Shown here piece after piece: positions 23,140 to 32,255 of a DNA stretch of 64,000 nucleotides. This stretch comes from Allomyces arbusculus (Eukaryota > Blastocladiomycota > Blastocladiomycetes > Blastocladiales > Blastocladiaceae), in contig JADHYV010000057.1 of the NCBI GenBank assembly GCA_027604705.1, positions 61,424-125,423 of the forward strand, in the 5' to 3' direction. The translations under genes and the position numbers were made by a program. Positions within the stretch are counted from its first letter, which is position 1; each line of letters opens with the position of its first letter. The notes below the pieces were generated by a model. The model had not been told where the DNA came from, ran no database searches, and worked only from the letters and a program-made list of their open reading frames with translations.

Positions 23140-24754
23140 GTCGGTCAGTGCAGTGCGAGTCGGCGCGCAGCATGGCTGCAGCAGTCGCAGTCGCAGCAGC
23201 AAATACGTCCAAGTCAAGCCATTTCGTCACATCTCATTTTTTTGTCATCAATCTTCACTTTTGTCCACCCATCCTGTTTGTGTGTTGGTCGCAACGTCGG
23301 CCGATTCTTGAACCTTAATCGCTGAATTCGCTCTCATTACAGCCACGCTTATTTTGTCGTTTGGCGTGCGCAAATTGTCACAGTCAGACTGATACAATCG
23401 CGCATCGCTTGCGCTCGTTTGTAACGGCACTCTGGGAAACAGTACCAAGAGTGAAGTGCTCGATTTGTGAAACGACTGCCGCGCTCCCACTCTCGAGCGC
23501 GATTGGCACCAGGCCAAGCGCGGAAAGAGAGCGTGCATGCCGCAACTAACTTGAAGGGAGTATCAACCAAAAAGACAATGGTCCCAAAGGAGCACATACA
23601 TCACAATGGCCAGAGCTGTGATCACATTGTCCCCACCCAGGACCAAGTGTATTCCTTCCAAGCAGAACTGGCCTGGCACCCGCATGCACAGATTTGACGA
23701 ACACTCTAAACAATCCTGACTACACGCCCGCACAGAATGGATGGGGTGGGAATTGTACAATTGTCTTTGGCATGCGAACCGAAATTGCCATTTTGAGGCG
23801 CAGGTTGGTTGCCTCAGTGTTGCGCGGTCCGCGTTGGCGCTCAAAGAAGACCGTCCAGCAAGCACGAACGGATGGAGAAATAAGAAATCATTAGGGGGTT
23901 TCAAATTTTCAGAAGGTGAGTGCAGGTGTGTGATGTGTTCCGGACCTGGAACACCACCTGCAAGCGCTCCGGCAACAAGAACTTTGCCGGAGCACTTACA
24001 GATGGCGTTCCGGTTGATCCAGGTGTGATTGGCCCTGCTCTCCTGTCTCTCGGCCTCCGAGTCGTGCCGCACGACGTGAGAGACAAACCTCCCTAGGCAA
24101 ACCTTGCCATGCCCTTCCTTTCCGCTGCTGCATGTGTTATTCATTTCCAGGGGTTCTATCGTTTCCGATCCGCCACCGACTTCATGGACGGTTGGCGAAC
24201 GACCGTGGTGATCAGCAGATGATTTCCAGCTTCTGTGCTTAGGCTCAGCTTCCCGACCAGCCGCAAGCGCGCATCAACGCGTGCTCCACGTCATGGTCGA
24301 CACCTTTCGCGAGCTCCGCCAGCAGGACCCCTTCCCCCGTCTTGGCAGTCTCCATCCCCTGCTTTGCCAAGTGCTTCATTCCAGAGTGTCGGAGGTCGTT
24401 GTGCAAGGGGGCGTCCGTTTGCCCAGGCAGGACCCGCGCGGTGCTTTTCCGGCAAAGCGGCGTGTCAGCCTTGGCAGGGAAGTAAGCTGCGTAGCGCGCA
24501 CCGCCGCGCACCGCTTCTGCTCGCGCCTTAGGCTGCGCCAGACAACCACGTCGGACCGTAACGGGCTCAAGACCAAAGTCAGCGGCACGGCGTGCGCACG
24601 CGCCTCGCAGCGGCCGCGCAGCAAAGCGCCGGCCTCAACACGCACTCAAATACCGGACCGCACCCGCTCACCGCCGGCCATTTTGACAGCAGCTTCCCAA
24701 GTGCCTTCTTGCACACCCCCTCCCCCAAGCACACCAACACCAACCAACCAAGCC
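23140..24754. other. Spacer between the two secreted-family genes, with possible gene remnants
   Basis: This 1.6 kb looks less GC-rich than its surroundings. A minus-strand frame stays open from 24144 to 23563 (193 codons). A plus-strand frame near 23950-24095 reads NKNFAGALTDGVPVDPGVIG and SLGLRVVPHDV, without a start. Neither is recognised. They may be remnants of a lost gene or inserted element, or chance frames. Confidence 0.3.
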
Positions 24755-25573
24755 ATGACCTCCAGCACGCGCGCCCTTCTCGCTGCCGCCCTCGTGGTCG
24801 TCCTGTCCGCGGCCACCTTGACCGCGGCTGCTGCGACCCCGACCACCGCGCCCGCTGCCGCGTCGGCCACCGTGACCCCGAGCGGTGGGTCCGGCACGTT
24901 TGCCATTACCATCACCGACCAGGCCTACAACGCCGACACCGACTCCAAGTACCTTGGCGTGGCGCAGGGCGCGTCCGCCCCCTCGACCATCGCCAAGGTG
25001 CAAGTCGAGGCCAAGAACCTGTCCAAGGACCTGCTTGGCACCCCGGGTCTCGCGTACTCGATTCGCGACTCGTGCACGGCGTCGGCCGCATGGGACGCGC
25101 AAGGTCGCAAGTCGCCGGCCACATCCGGCACCGACTGGTCGGCGTACGCGGCTGGAGATTTGTCGGGCAAGTACGGCCCATTGTCCGCCACCAAGTCGAT
25201 TTCGAACGGCAACTTCATCACGACGCAGAACCAGGTCAACAATGACCAGGCGTCGGCGACGCGCGTGATTATGGACCCGACGCTCTCGGCGGCGGCACTC
25301 AATAACAAGTCGCTGGTGCTCACGGACGCGAGTGGTAAGCAGGTCGGGTGTGAAGCCCTGTCGGTCTCGGGCGCGTCGAACTCGTCGAGCAACAACAACG
25401 GGTCGAGCAACAACAACGGCGCGAGCAACGGGCCGAGCAACGGCTCGGGCAACGGGTCGAGCAACTCGGGCTCGGGCGACGCCAAGTCGGCTGCGGGCAT
25501 TGCGGCACCCGTCTCGTCCGCGATGGCAGCAACCGCGGCGGTCGTTGCGGCCATTGCAGCATTTGTGCTGTAA
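24755..25573 (+). CDS. Secreted, probably GPI-anchored protein of unknown family, copy 2
   Basis: Single exon, 272 residues. Signal peptide at residues 1-27 (LLAAALVVVLSAATLTAAAA). The shared domain occupies about 50-205: TFAITITDQAYNADTDSKYL, STIAKVQVEAKNLSKDL, YSIRDSCTASAAWDAQGRKS, YAAGDLSGKYGPLS, TRVIMDPTLSA and QVGCEALSVSG. A Ser/Asn/Gly-rich stalk follows (about 205-247, repeated SSNNNGSS units), then a hydrophobic end (VSSAMAATAAVVAAIAAFVL) with no charged tail, which is the layout of a GPI-attachment signal. So this copy probably sits on the cell surface while copy 1 is released. The reading frame extends upstream to 24281, but the ATG at 24755 is the one that starts the signal peptide. 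Confidence 0.82.
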   Translation: MTSSTRALLAAALVVVLSAATLTAAAATPTTAPAAASATVTPSGGSGTFAITITDQAYNADTDSKYLGVAQGASAPSTIAKVQVEAKNLSKDLLGTPGLAYSIRDSCTASAAWDAQGRKSPATSGTDWSAYAAGDLSGKYGPLSATKSISNGNFITTQNQVNNDQASATRVIMDPTLSAAALNNKSLVLTDASGKQVGCEALSVSGASNSSSNNNGSSNNNGASNGPSNGSGNGSSNSGSGDAKSAAGIAAPVSSAMAATAAVVAAIAAFVL

Positions 25574-26194
25574 AATGTGGAGCAGTTGTCGGAGCAGACG
25601 TCACGGGGCTGTGCGCTCCTTTTTGCACGATCAAAGATGTCATGACCATTTCTGTTTGCAGTCGTTGGCCCGCTTGGCCATCCATCACCCAAATCAATCA
25701 ATTCGTTTCTGGTGAAGCTCTTTTCGGGTGGAGAATGTCAGCAACTTGACCAAGGAACCCGCTCTTTTGTGCGGGCATCGTGAGGATTGCTTGGCCGCGA
25801 CCGCGACGACTTCTCTATGGACAGCGCGCAAGGTCGTTTTCGCGATGGACAGCTCTCACCTGACAGTGTGCTGGCCGCGCTGCCCGCTGCCCACCGCCCG
25901 ACGATCTGAAAAAGATTACAGAAAATACCGCTGGCGAGCTTGCTTGACCATGGAGCGACAGAACACAACGGGACCAGAAACGGTATTGGCAAAAGGTAAC
26001 TTGACCAGCGGTGCAGTCGCACCGATTTGTGTGGCGTCGTGTCGCAACGTGGAGAAGCGGCCCCACCTCTTCGGCACCACAGACCATCACGGCCGCCTCC
26101 CCTCATCCACCGCGACCTGCAAGACGACCAAGACGACGACCAACGACTGAACCCGCGCAACTCGCTGCAGTGAGGATATAAAACATTGTCCACC
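25574..26194. other. Intergenic region
   Basis: No gene is supported. GATATAAAA at 26174-26182 resembles a TATA box but sits only about 15 bases before the next ATG, too close for a usual TATA element, so the true transcription start is unclear. Confidence 0.4.
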
Positions 26195-27922
26195 ATGTAC
26201 AAGGCCGGCAGCCCGTACGGCGCGCCGCCACCAGGCCAACCACAATACCAAAACCAGCAGCCGCAGTACGGCCAGTACCAGCAGCAACAGCCCATGTATT
26301 CGCAACCACAAGCGTACTCGCAGCCGCAAGCGTATCCGGCGCAACCGCAGGCCTACCCGCAGCCGCAGATGCAGCAGCCGCAACGAGCCGGGTCAGCACG
26401 CTTGCCCCCCACCAACCCGACCGCCGCGTACGGGTACCCGTCGCCATACGGTGCCGCGCCGCCCTCGACAGTGGGCGACAGCTCGTCCGACGTCGGCAGT
26501 TACCTGACGGGCACATCCAACTACATGCCGCCACCGCAGAACCTGTCGCAGCAGGTCATGCAGCTGCAGCAACAGCCGCCGGCGCCGCCCGCGCCCTACC
26601 AAGCGACCGCGACCCCACCGCCGCAACAGCAACCACCGTACGGTACGCCGCCTGCGCGGTACGGCACGCCCCCGGTCACCACGTTCGGCGCGCCGCCAGC
26701 GCAGTACGCGGCTTCGCCGCCCGTCGCGTCGTATAACGCGCATGCTGGCGGCCTCACGCACCAGCTGTCCTACCGCAGTAACGCAGGCCGGCCGGGCGTT
26801 TCGCCATACAACGACTCGTCGGAGCCGCTGGCCCCGCACGATAACGAGTCGGAGGTGGGCGGCAGTGTCCTGTTTGCGCCATCAGCGTTTGACCCTAACG
26901 ACGCGCACGAACGGTCGGCGCGCGAGCAGTACTACCGCGACCAGCAGCAGCGCGAGCGCGAGGAGCAGCGCGCGGCCGAAGCCGCCAAGCTCGCACGGTC
27001 CAACTCGGAAAACATCATTGGCGTCTACAAGGTGGTCCCCGAGGGCGCGTGTGCGGGCGGGCATACGGCTGCATCGCTCGCTGCGATGCGGTCGAACAGC
27101 GTCGGTCACTCGTACCACTCGTCACCGGCACCTGCGGCAATGGCGACCCCGCCGGCACCGACACCGACGCCGTTCCTGTCCACGTCGAGTTCGCATTTCG
27201 GCGCACCAGCTGCCCCGTCACTGCCGCGGCACCGCGACCGGTGTGCGGCCGGATCCCGCGCGTGTGGGTGCTGCTGCTGCGGAGGCAGTTTCATGTGCTG
27301 CTGCTGCGGCGTGTTGATTTTCCTGCTCGTCGCGATCGGAGCGGCCGCCGCGTTCCTGTTTTGGTACATCAAGATCCCGACCGTGCAGTTTGTCAAGGCG
27401 CAGGCGCCGACCGACCGGTCGCCGCTCGTGCTCAACACGGCCACGGCCACGGTCAACATCAACTGGGACTTTGTCTTTTCCGTGAACAACCCGAACGCGC
27501 TCGGGATCGGGATCGCGTCGCTCGATATGGCGGGTTACCCGTCGTCGGCGCAGTCGAAAGACGCTGACCGGATTGCGAATGGGACTGCGACCGATATTCA
27601 CATCGAGTCCAAGGCGACGACACCCATCAACTTCCCCGTCACATTCACGTGGAACTTGCAGCAGCAGTCGCAGTCGGCGTTCTTGTCGGGCATGCTCACG
27701 GCGTGCGGCGCGCAATCCGGGTCGGCCGGCGGTGGGCAGCTGAGCGTCTACTACGAGCTCAAGGTCGGACTCGCCATGTTGAAGCCGTTTGGGTACAAGT
27801 ACCCCTACAAAGACACGCAGGCGTTTGCGTGCCCCGTGAACCTGTCGCAGTTTGCCGAAATTCAAAAGGTGTTGCAGCTGATCAACAATGCAACCTCGGC
27901 GGCGACATCCAAGTCGGGCTGA
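26195..27922 (+). CDS. Membrane-anchored LEA2-like protein with Gln/Pro/Tyr-rich cytoplasmic region
   Basis: Single exon of 575 residues. Residues 1 to about 175 are Gln/Pro/Tyr-rich (QYQNQQPQYGQYQQQQ-type units), prion-like in composition. Residues about 175-345 are polar and disordered with many Ser. A cysteine cluster (residues about 350-372, including CGCCCCGGSFMCCCCG) directly precedes one transmembrane helix at about 373-393 and is a likely palmitoylation site. The C-terminal 180 residues resemble the LEA14/NDR1-HIN1 (LEA_2) fold: hydroxyl-rich strands such as NTATATVNINWDFVFSVNNP, then GIGIASLDMAGYP and TPINFPVTFTWNL. Fungal LEA2 membrane proteins are known at plasma and vacuolar membranes. 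The function here is unknown. Start chosen at CACCATG rather than the TTG three codons earlier. Confidence 0.7.
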   Translation: MYKAGSPYGAPPPGQPQYQNQQPQYGQYQQQQPMYSQPQAYSQPQAYPAQPQAYPQPQMQQPQRAGSARLPPTNPTAAYGYPSPYGAAPPSTVGDSSSDVGSYLTGTSNYMPPPQNLSQQVMQLQQQPPAPPAPYQATATPPPQQQPPYGTPPARYGTPPVTTFGAPPAQYAASPPVASYNAHAGGLTHQLSYRSNAGRPGVSPYNDSSEPLAPHDNESEVGGSVLFAPSAFDPNDAHERSAREQYYRDQQQREREEQRAAEAAKLARSNSENIIGVYKVVPEGACAGGHTAASLAAMRSNSVGHSYHSSPAPAAMATPPAPTPTPFLSTSSSHFGAPAAPSLPRHRDRCAAGSRACGCCCCGGSFMCCCCGVLIFLLVAIGAAAAFLFWYIKIPTVQFVKAQAPTDRSPLVLNTATATVNINWDFVFSVNNPNALGIGIASLDMAGYPSSAQSKDADRIANGTATDIHIESKATTPINFPVTFTWNLQQQSQSAFLSGMLTACGAQSGSAGGGQLSVYYELKVGLAMLKPFGYKYPYKDTQAFACPVNLSQFAEIQKVLQLINNATSAATSKSG

Positions 27923-28423
27923 TTGATATTTTTTCGCGTTCTCCATTTTGCTCCATTGTGTCGTTTATCCATCTTTTGTGCGCAACCGTTTTGCTCCCAT
28001 CGTGCGCTTCGCCTTCCCTCACAGTGTTTCCCCGCTGCTCAACCTGTCCTGTCCTGTCCTGTCTGTAAATTGTTCCTCCTCTGTACTTTTTGCGCTCGTC
28101 GCCTGGTCTGTATCATCCTCCCGCCGCTCCTTCTCCTTGGGCTGTGATTCGTCTTGCTTGTCCATCCGATTAGATCAGTGCCGGCTCTATAGACTGGCCA
28201 GTAATTTTGCTTCCTTGATCGTCGCACTCTGCTCGGCCGCCTGGCACGACCAGGACCGACCCCGAACACCAACGACAACGACGAACACCACTTGTGCATC
28301 CTCCAGTCAAACGAACATGCCGTCAATGATGCATTGCCATGGAAATCCAGCGTACGCGCGTTTCTCACAACCTCAACCACTCCTTCCACATCCCGTCCCT
28401 CCGACGACTTCACCACGACCCAC
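27923..28423. other. Intergenic region, convergent
   Basis: Pyrimidine-rich 3' region between the LEA2-like gene and EB1. It contains a TCCTG tandem (CCTGTCCTGTCCTGTCTG) near 28045-28062. No gene. Confidence 0.45.
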
Positions 28424-29456
28424 TCAAAACGTCTCCACGGCCGCTGCCGCATCCGCATGCTCGACATTCTCAAACCCGTCGTCGGCCGCATACAGCACAG
28501 CCAGCACATCCTTGATAGGTACATGATCCTGGCCTTGCTCCTGCATCGCCTGCAGCATCACCTCCACCTGCCGCAACTTGCCGTAAAAAAAATCACGCTC
28601 CTTGCCCATCGCCTCGAGCGCGGTCTGCGCTTCCTCGGCCTGCGCCGACAAGTCGGCCACTTGTTGCTGCGCTTGCGCGAGAGCTGCCGCAACGCTACCA
28701 CCGCCACCAACGGCTGCGGTACGGGACGGCACGCCCCCGGGACCGCGCGCGAGCGATGTAGTCGACGACGTGCGGTGCGCCCCGCCGGCGGTACGCGCTG
28801 TGGGCGTGGGTTTCGCGGCGGACGCGGCCGACACGGGAGCCGCGGCAGCGGAACTGCTGGTGGCCCCAGGCGCGCCGGCGCGCCGGCCCGCAGCGTCGTA
28901 GTAGTGGCCTGGGAAGTAAGTGTCCCAGAACTTCTTGACGAACTGGTGGCAGCGGAGAGAGGCGCGTTAGGACGGGCGATGAGGGCACGCGTGGGAACGG
29001 GGGAGAGCGCACCTGGCAGAACTCAATGTTGTCCTGGAACTTGAGCTTGACGAGCCGCTCGACCGGGATCGCGTTCGGGATCTTGTGCTTGTCAAAGACA
29101 GACTGCAGGATCTTGAAGTTTTGAATGTACTCAAACTGGAGTTGGGAGCGTGTCGGTCAGCTCGCTTCTCGCAGAGAATGGCGACGGAGAGCGCGTACCT
29201 CATGCTTGGCGTTGAACTTGACTTTTTTCAGCGGCACGTCGAGGTAGATCGAGTCGAAAATCTGCGCGATGCGCATGTCGTCAGCAAACACGTCGGTCGT
29301 CGCTAGCAGTGAGAATGTGCGTGACGTCGCATCGTGCCAACGTACCTGGCAAATCGCGTAGCCCTTGCCGAGCTCCTCGATCTTGGTGATGTTGAGGCCG
29401 AGCAGGCCGTTCATCCAGTTGAGCAGGTCTTGCCGTGATTCGTTGCTGGTCGACAT
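28424..29456 (-). CDS. EB1/MAPRE microtubule plus-end-tracking protein
   Basis: Exons 29456-29346, 29261-29199, 29135-29013 and 28942-28424; 271 residues. The calponin-homology domain spans about residues 8-112: SRQDLLNWMNGLLGLNITKI, GYAICQ/IFDSIYLDVPLKKV, KFNAKHE/FEYIQNFKILQSVF, VKLKFQDNIEFCQ/FVKKFW. A Ser/Ala/Thr-rich linker follows, then a coiled coil (about 190-235, LEAMGKERDFFYGKLRQVEV) and the EB-homology region with a conserved-looking FYGKLR. The protein ends in VETF, an acidic-aromatic end comparable to the EEY/F tail that recruits CAP-Gly proteins, but with Phe. EB1 tracks growing microtubule plus ends and recruits partner proteins. All four splice joints restore conserved family sequence. 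Confidence 0.95.
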
Positions 29457-30106
29457 GGTGGAAGAGACAGATTGGCGTCGAGAAAACGGACTGTCGGGTC
29501 GAGCGCAAAAGTGAGCCGCGTGAGTCGTCATGATTGTCGCCGCATTAATCATCATGCTGCCGAATTAGATGCAATTCGGAGTCGTCGTTTGCCTTTTGGC
29601 CAGGTGCAAGTCGTGGGAAGGGAGGGCGTAACAGACACAGACGTGAACGGCAGCGTGCTTGCAGTGGAAAAGGCGGTCCAATGCGCGCGGGTCGACGAGC
29701 TGCTGGTGGTCTGCTTGGGCACGGTTGCAGCTGCTCGAGAACGGGGGCGAATGTAGAGCGGACGAATCCTTCGTTGTGGTTGCTGACAACCAACACGACA
29801 GCACAGCCAACCAACGTGACAAGACGTTGGAGCGAAGCGCGTCACGACGCTTCGGCACGGCAAAGGCGCGTGCATGCCTCACACATCACGTTGCTTCCAT
29901 TGCTTCACATGCAGCCCACCGCAGCTCACCGCACCGATCACCAACAAACGCGACCGAAATCCACTCGACTTGCCACGCGGAATCTACGATCACGACAAAG
30001 CGTGCCCGCCAATCTTGCCCACTCCGCGCAAACGCACCGCACGCCGTGGACCCCAGCTACGACTGCCACTCGACCCCGACCAGCCCAACTGTTGCCAACC
30101 ACGACA
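29457..30106. other. Divergent intergenic region
   Basis: Promoter region shared by EB1 (-) and the LYR protein (+). No other gene supported. Confidence 0.4.
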
Positions 30107-30409
30107 ATGCCCGCAAGCCCGATCTCGGCAACAGCGACGCTCGCGCTCTACCGGCACGCGCTGCGCACCGTGCGCACGTTCCCGATCATTAAGCTGCGGC
30201 CCAAGCTCCAGTACAACGTGCGCCACGCCTTTGAGCTCTACCGCGACGTATCGGCCGCTGAGGCATCAAGGCTGCACGAGCAGGCACGATTCGACTTGCA
30301 AGTGCTCGAGGCGCTCGGCCAGCTGCCAGACGAACAATTGCACCGCATGTTCCGCGACGCCGAGGTCAACCGCGTCTTCAAGCACGGGCTCAAGGGGCGC
30401 GCGGATTGA
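30107..30409 (+). CDS. LYR-motif mitochondrial assembly factor
   Basis: Single exon, 100 residues. The N-terminus reads ATLALYRHALRTVRTFP, with the LYR tripeptide followed by basic residues and a distal Phe, the defining features of the Complex1_LYR family. A second basic helix (NVRHAFELYRDV) follows. LYR proteins bind the acyl carrier protein and the iron-sulfur cluster machinery in mitochondria and help assemble respiratory complexes. Which LYRM subgroup this belongs to cannot be settled by eye. The start at 30107 is the nearest ATG to the LYR helix. Confidence 0.68.
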   Translation: MPASPISATATLALYRHALRTVRTFPIIKLRPKLQYNVRHAFELYRDVSAAEASRLHEQARFDLQVLEALGQLPDEQLHRMFRDAEVNRVFKHGLKGRAD

Positions 30410-31311
30410 ACAAGCGGCGAAGCGTTTTTGGGCTTGGAGCGGATGGTGCTTATTGTACATAGATATTGGTGTGCCCTCGTGCGTTTTATTTGAAGATGCG
30501 TGCGGCTCGCACGCCGGCGATTGAGGTTCGAATTGTCGGCCAGAATTCAGACCACCGTGCAAGTCCTGCTCAGCTCGCAAGAAAGACTGGCGCGCGATGG
30601 GGAGGCCAGAGCGACAGGAGCCTCGATAGCGGCAGCAGAAGCAGAGGAGAGAGCGGGCAAGAGCACCTCGCGCTATTGTACCGTAGAGCCATTCAAATCG
30701 TTGCCGGGTTCATTGGCGAGAGGACTTGCAGGTGACTAAAGTGGCCGAAGCGAGCGAAGCAGGACTCGGGTGATCAACTGAAAAAATGATCCAAGTCACT
30801 GTCACGTGTTGGCTTGACGCATGCTTGACGGAGCAGGCATCGCCAGGCGGGTTCTGTCTCTTTCCTTCAGGTCTGTCCAACCAGAAGGTGCGCACCAATG
30901 CCACCGCACGCACGAGGACCACCCCACCAGCACCAGGACGACGCCGACAACGGCGGCAACAATTTACGACGATGACAACCGCTGCAACGACCAATCTCGG
31001 CAGCAACCGCTCGCCCGCCCTCCACTCGCCGTTCGACCAGTCGCCCGCTCCGTGCGCTTAGCGCTGGAGTCCCCACCAACATCCCTCCGGGTGACCCTGC
31101 ACGCTCGCCGTCTGCCGAACCTAAGCTCGCGCACGGTTGCCGCACGCGTTGCGCACGAAATTCTGGCCGAAATCGCTTGTCGTCTTCCTGGATTGCTGGT
31201 CTCGCTGGGGTGGTCACGCCCGTGCATCCGTTCCCGAATCGCCGTTTCGCGATCGGTCAAACTGACGACCGGCCAACTCGTCATTTTCGCCGTGCCGCTG
31301 CTGCAGACAAC
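30410..31311. other. Intergenic region upstream of uS17
   Basis: About 900 bases with no gene supported. The last 300 bases stay open in several frames by composition only. Confidence 0.4.
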
Positions 31312-31916
31312 ATGGCCGATATCCAGCACGAGCGCGCTTTCCAGAAGCAGCACATCTTCCTGAACGCCAAGCAGGTTGGCGCCAAGAAGCGCAACCAGCG
31401 GTGGTTCAAGGATGTTGGCCTTGGCTTCAAGACGCCCAAGGAGGCCATTGAGGTGAGTTTTTTTCTTCAGTTTGGGCAAGTTTGCGAGTTGGGCGATTTG
31501 GCGGCAGCTTCTGCTCTCCATTTTCCCCCAAAACCGGCTCCCTTACGGCGTTTTTGCGAACGTGACACTCACTTTTATTTTCGCGGAAATAGGGCCACTA
31601 CATCGACAAGAAGTGCCCGTTCACCGGCAACGTGTCGATCCGCGGCCGCATCTTGACGGGCACGATCGTGTCGGCGAACAAGATGAAGCGCACGATCATT
31701 CTGCGTCGTGAGTACCTGCACTACGTCAAGAAGTACAACCGTTACGAGAAGCGCCATCGCAACCTGGCCGCGCACATGTCGCCGTGCTTCATTGGTGTTG
31801 AGAACGGTGACCTCGCGACGGTTGGCCAGTGCCGCCCGCTGTCGAAGACGGTGCGCTTCAACGTGCTCAAGATCCAGAAGGCCGTGTCGGGCTCGAAGCA
31901 GTTCAAGAAGTTCTAA
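31312..31916 (+). CDS. RPS11: 40S ribosomal protein uS17 (S11)
   Basis: Exons 31312-31452 and 31593-31916 around a 140-base GTGAGT/TAG intron; 154 residues, the usual length. Landmarks: [29 protein letters not shown], then [55 protein letters not shown] and a C-terminus ending SGSKQFKKF. It binds 18S rRNA in the small subunit body. Codon use is strongly biased to C/G third positions, as expected of a highly expressed gene. Confidence 0.98.
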
Positions 31917-32255
31917 AAATCTGTGTTTGGATAAGAACCAATTCTTGCTGCCGTCCGTCCGTCTCAATGCTCATCAATCGCCGTTTTGTGGAGCGCGTCG
32001 TCAGTCTCCCTTCGTCAAATCGTCGCCGTTGCCAGCCATGTCGTCAAAACGTCTCAGCGCATACTGGACTGCGGGTCTATTTGCAATCGTTTGTGATCTT
32101 TTGTGGTTTGCAAGACGACAAGCCGGTTGCGGCTCACAGGTTCACAGATCTCACCCGCGTCCAGCCAGCCCTATTCTTGCTCCACCTCGTCCTCAACCGG
32201 CCCAAACCAAACTCCTTTCCAGCACATCCAAATAGACCAACAACTCGCAGCAGCC
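31917..32255. other. Intergenic region
   Basis: Spacer between uS17 and the APC5-like gene. Nothing recognised. Confidence 0.4.

Noticed and set aside
22513-25573. Cu/Zn superoxide dismutase or CHRD domain for the secreted pair
   Set aside because: The expected metal-binding histidines and CHRD-type HxH pattern are absent.
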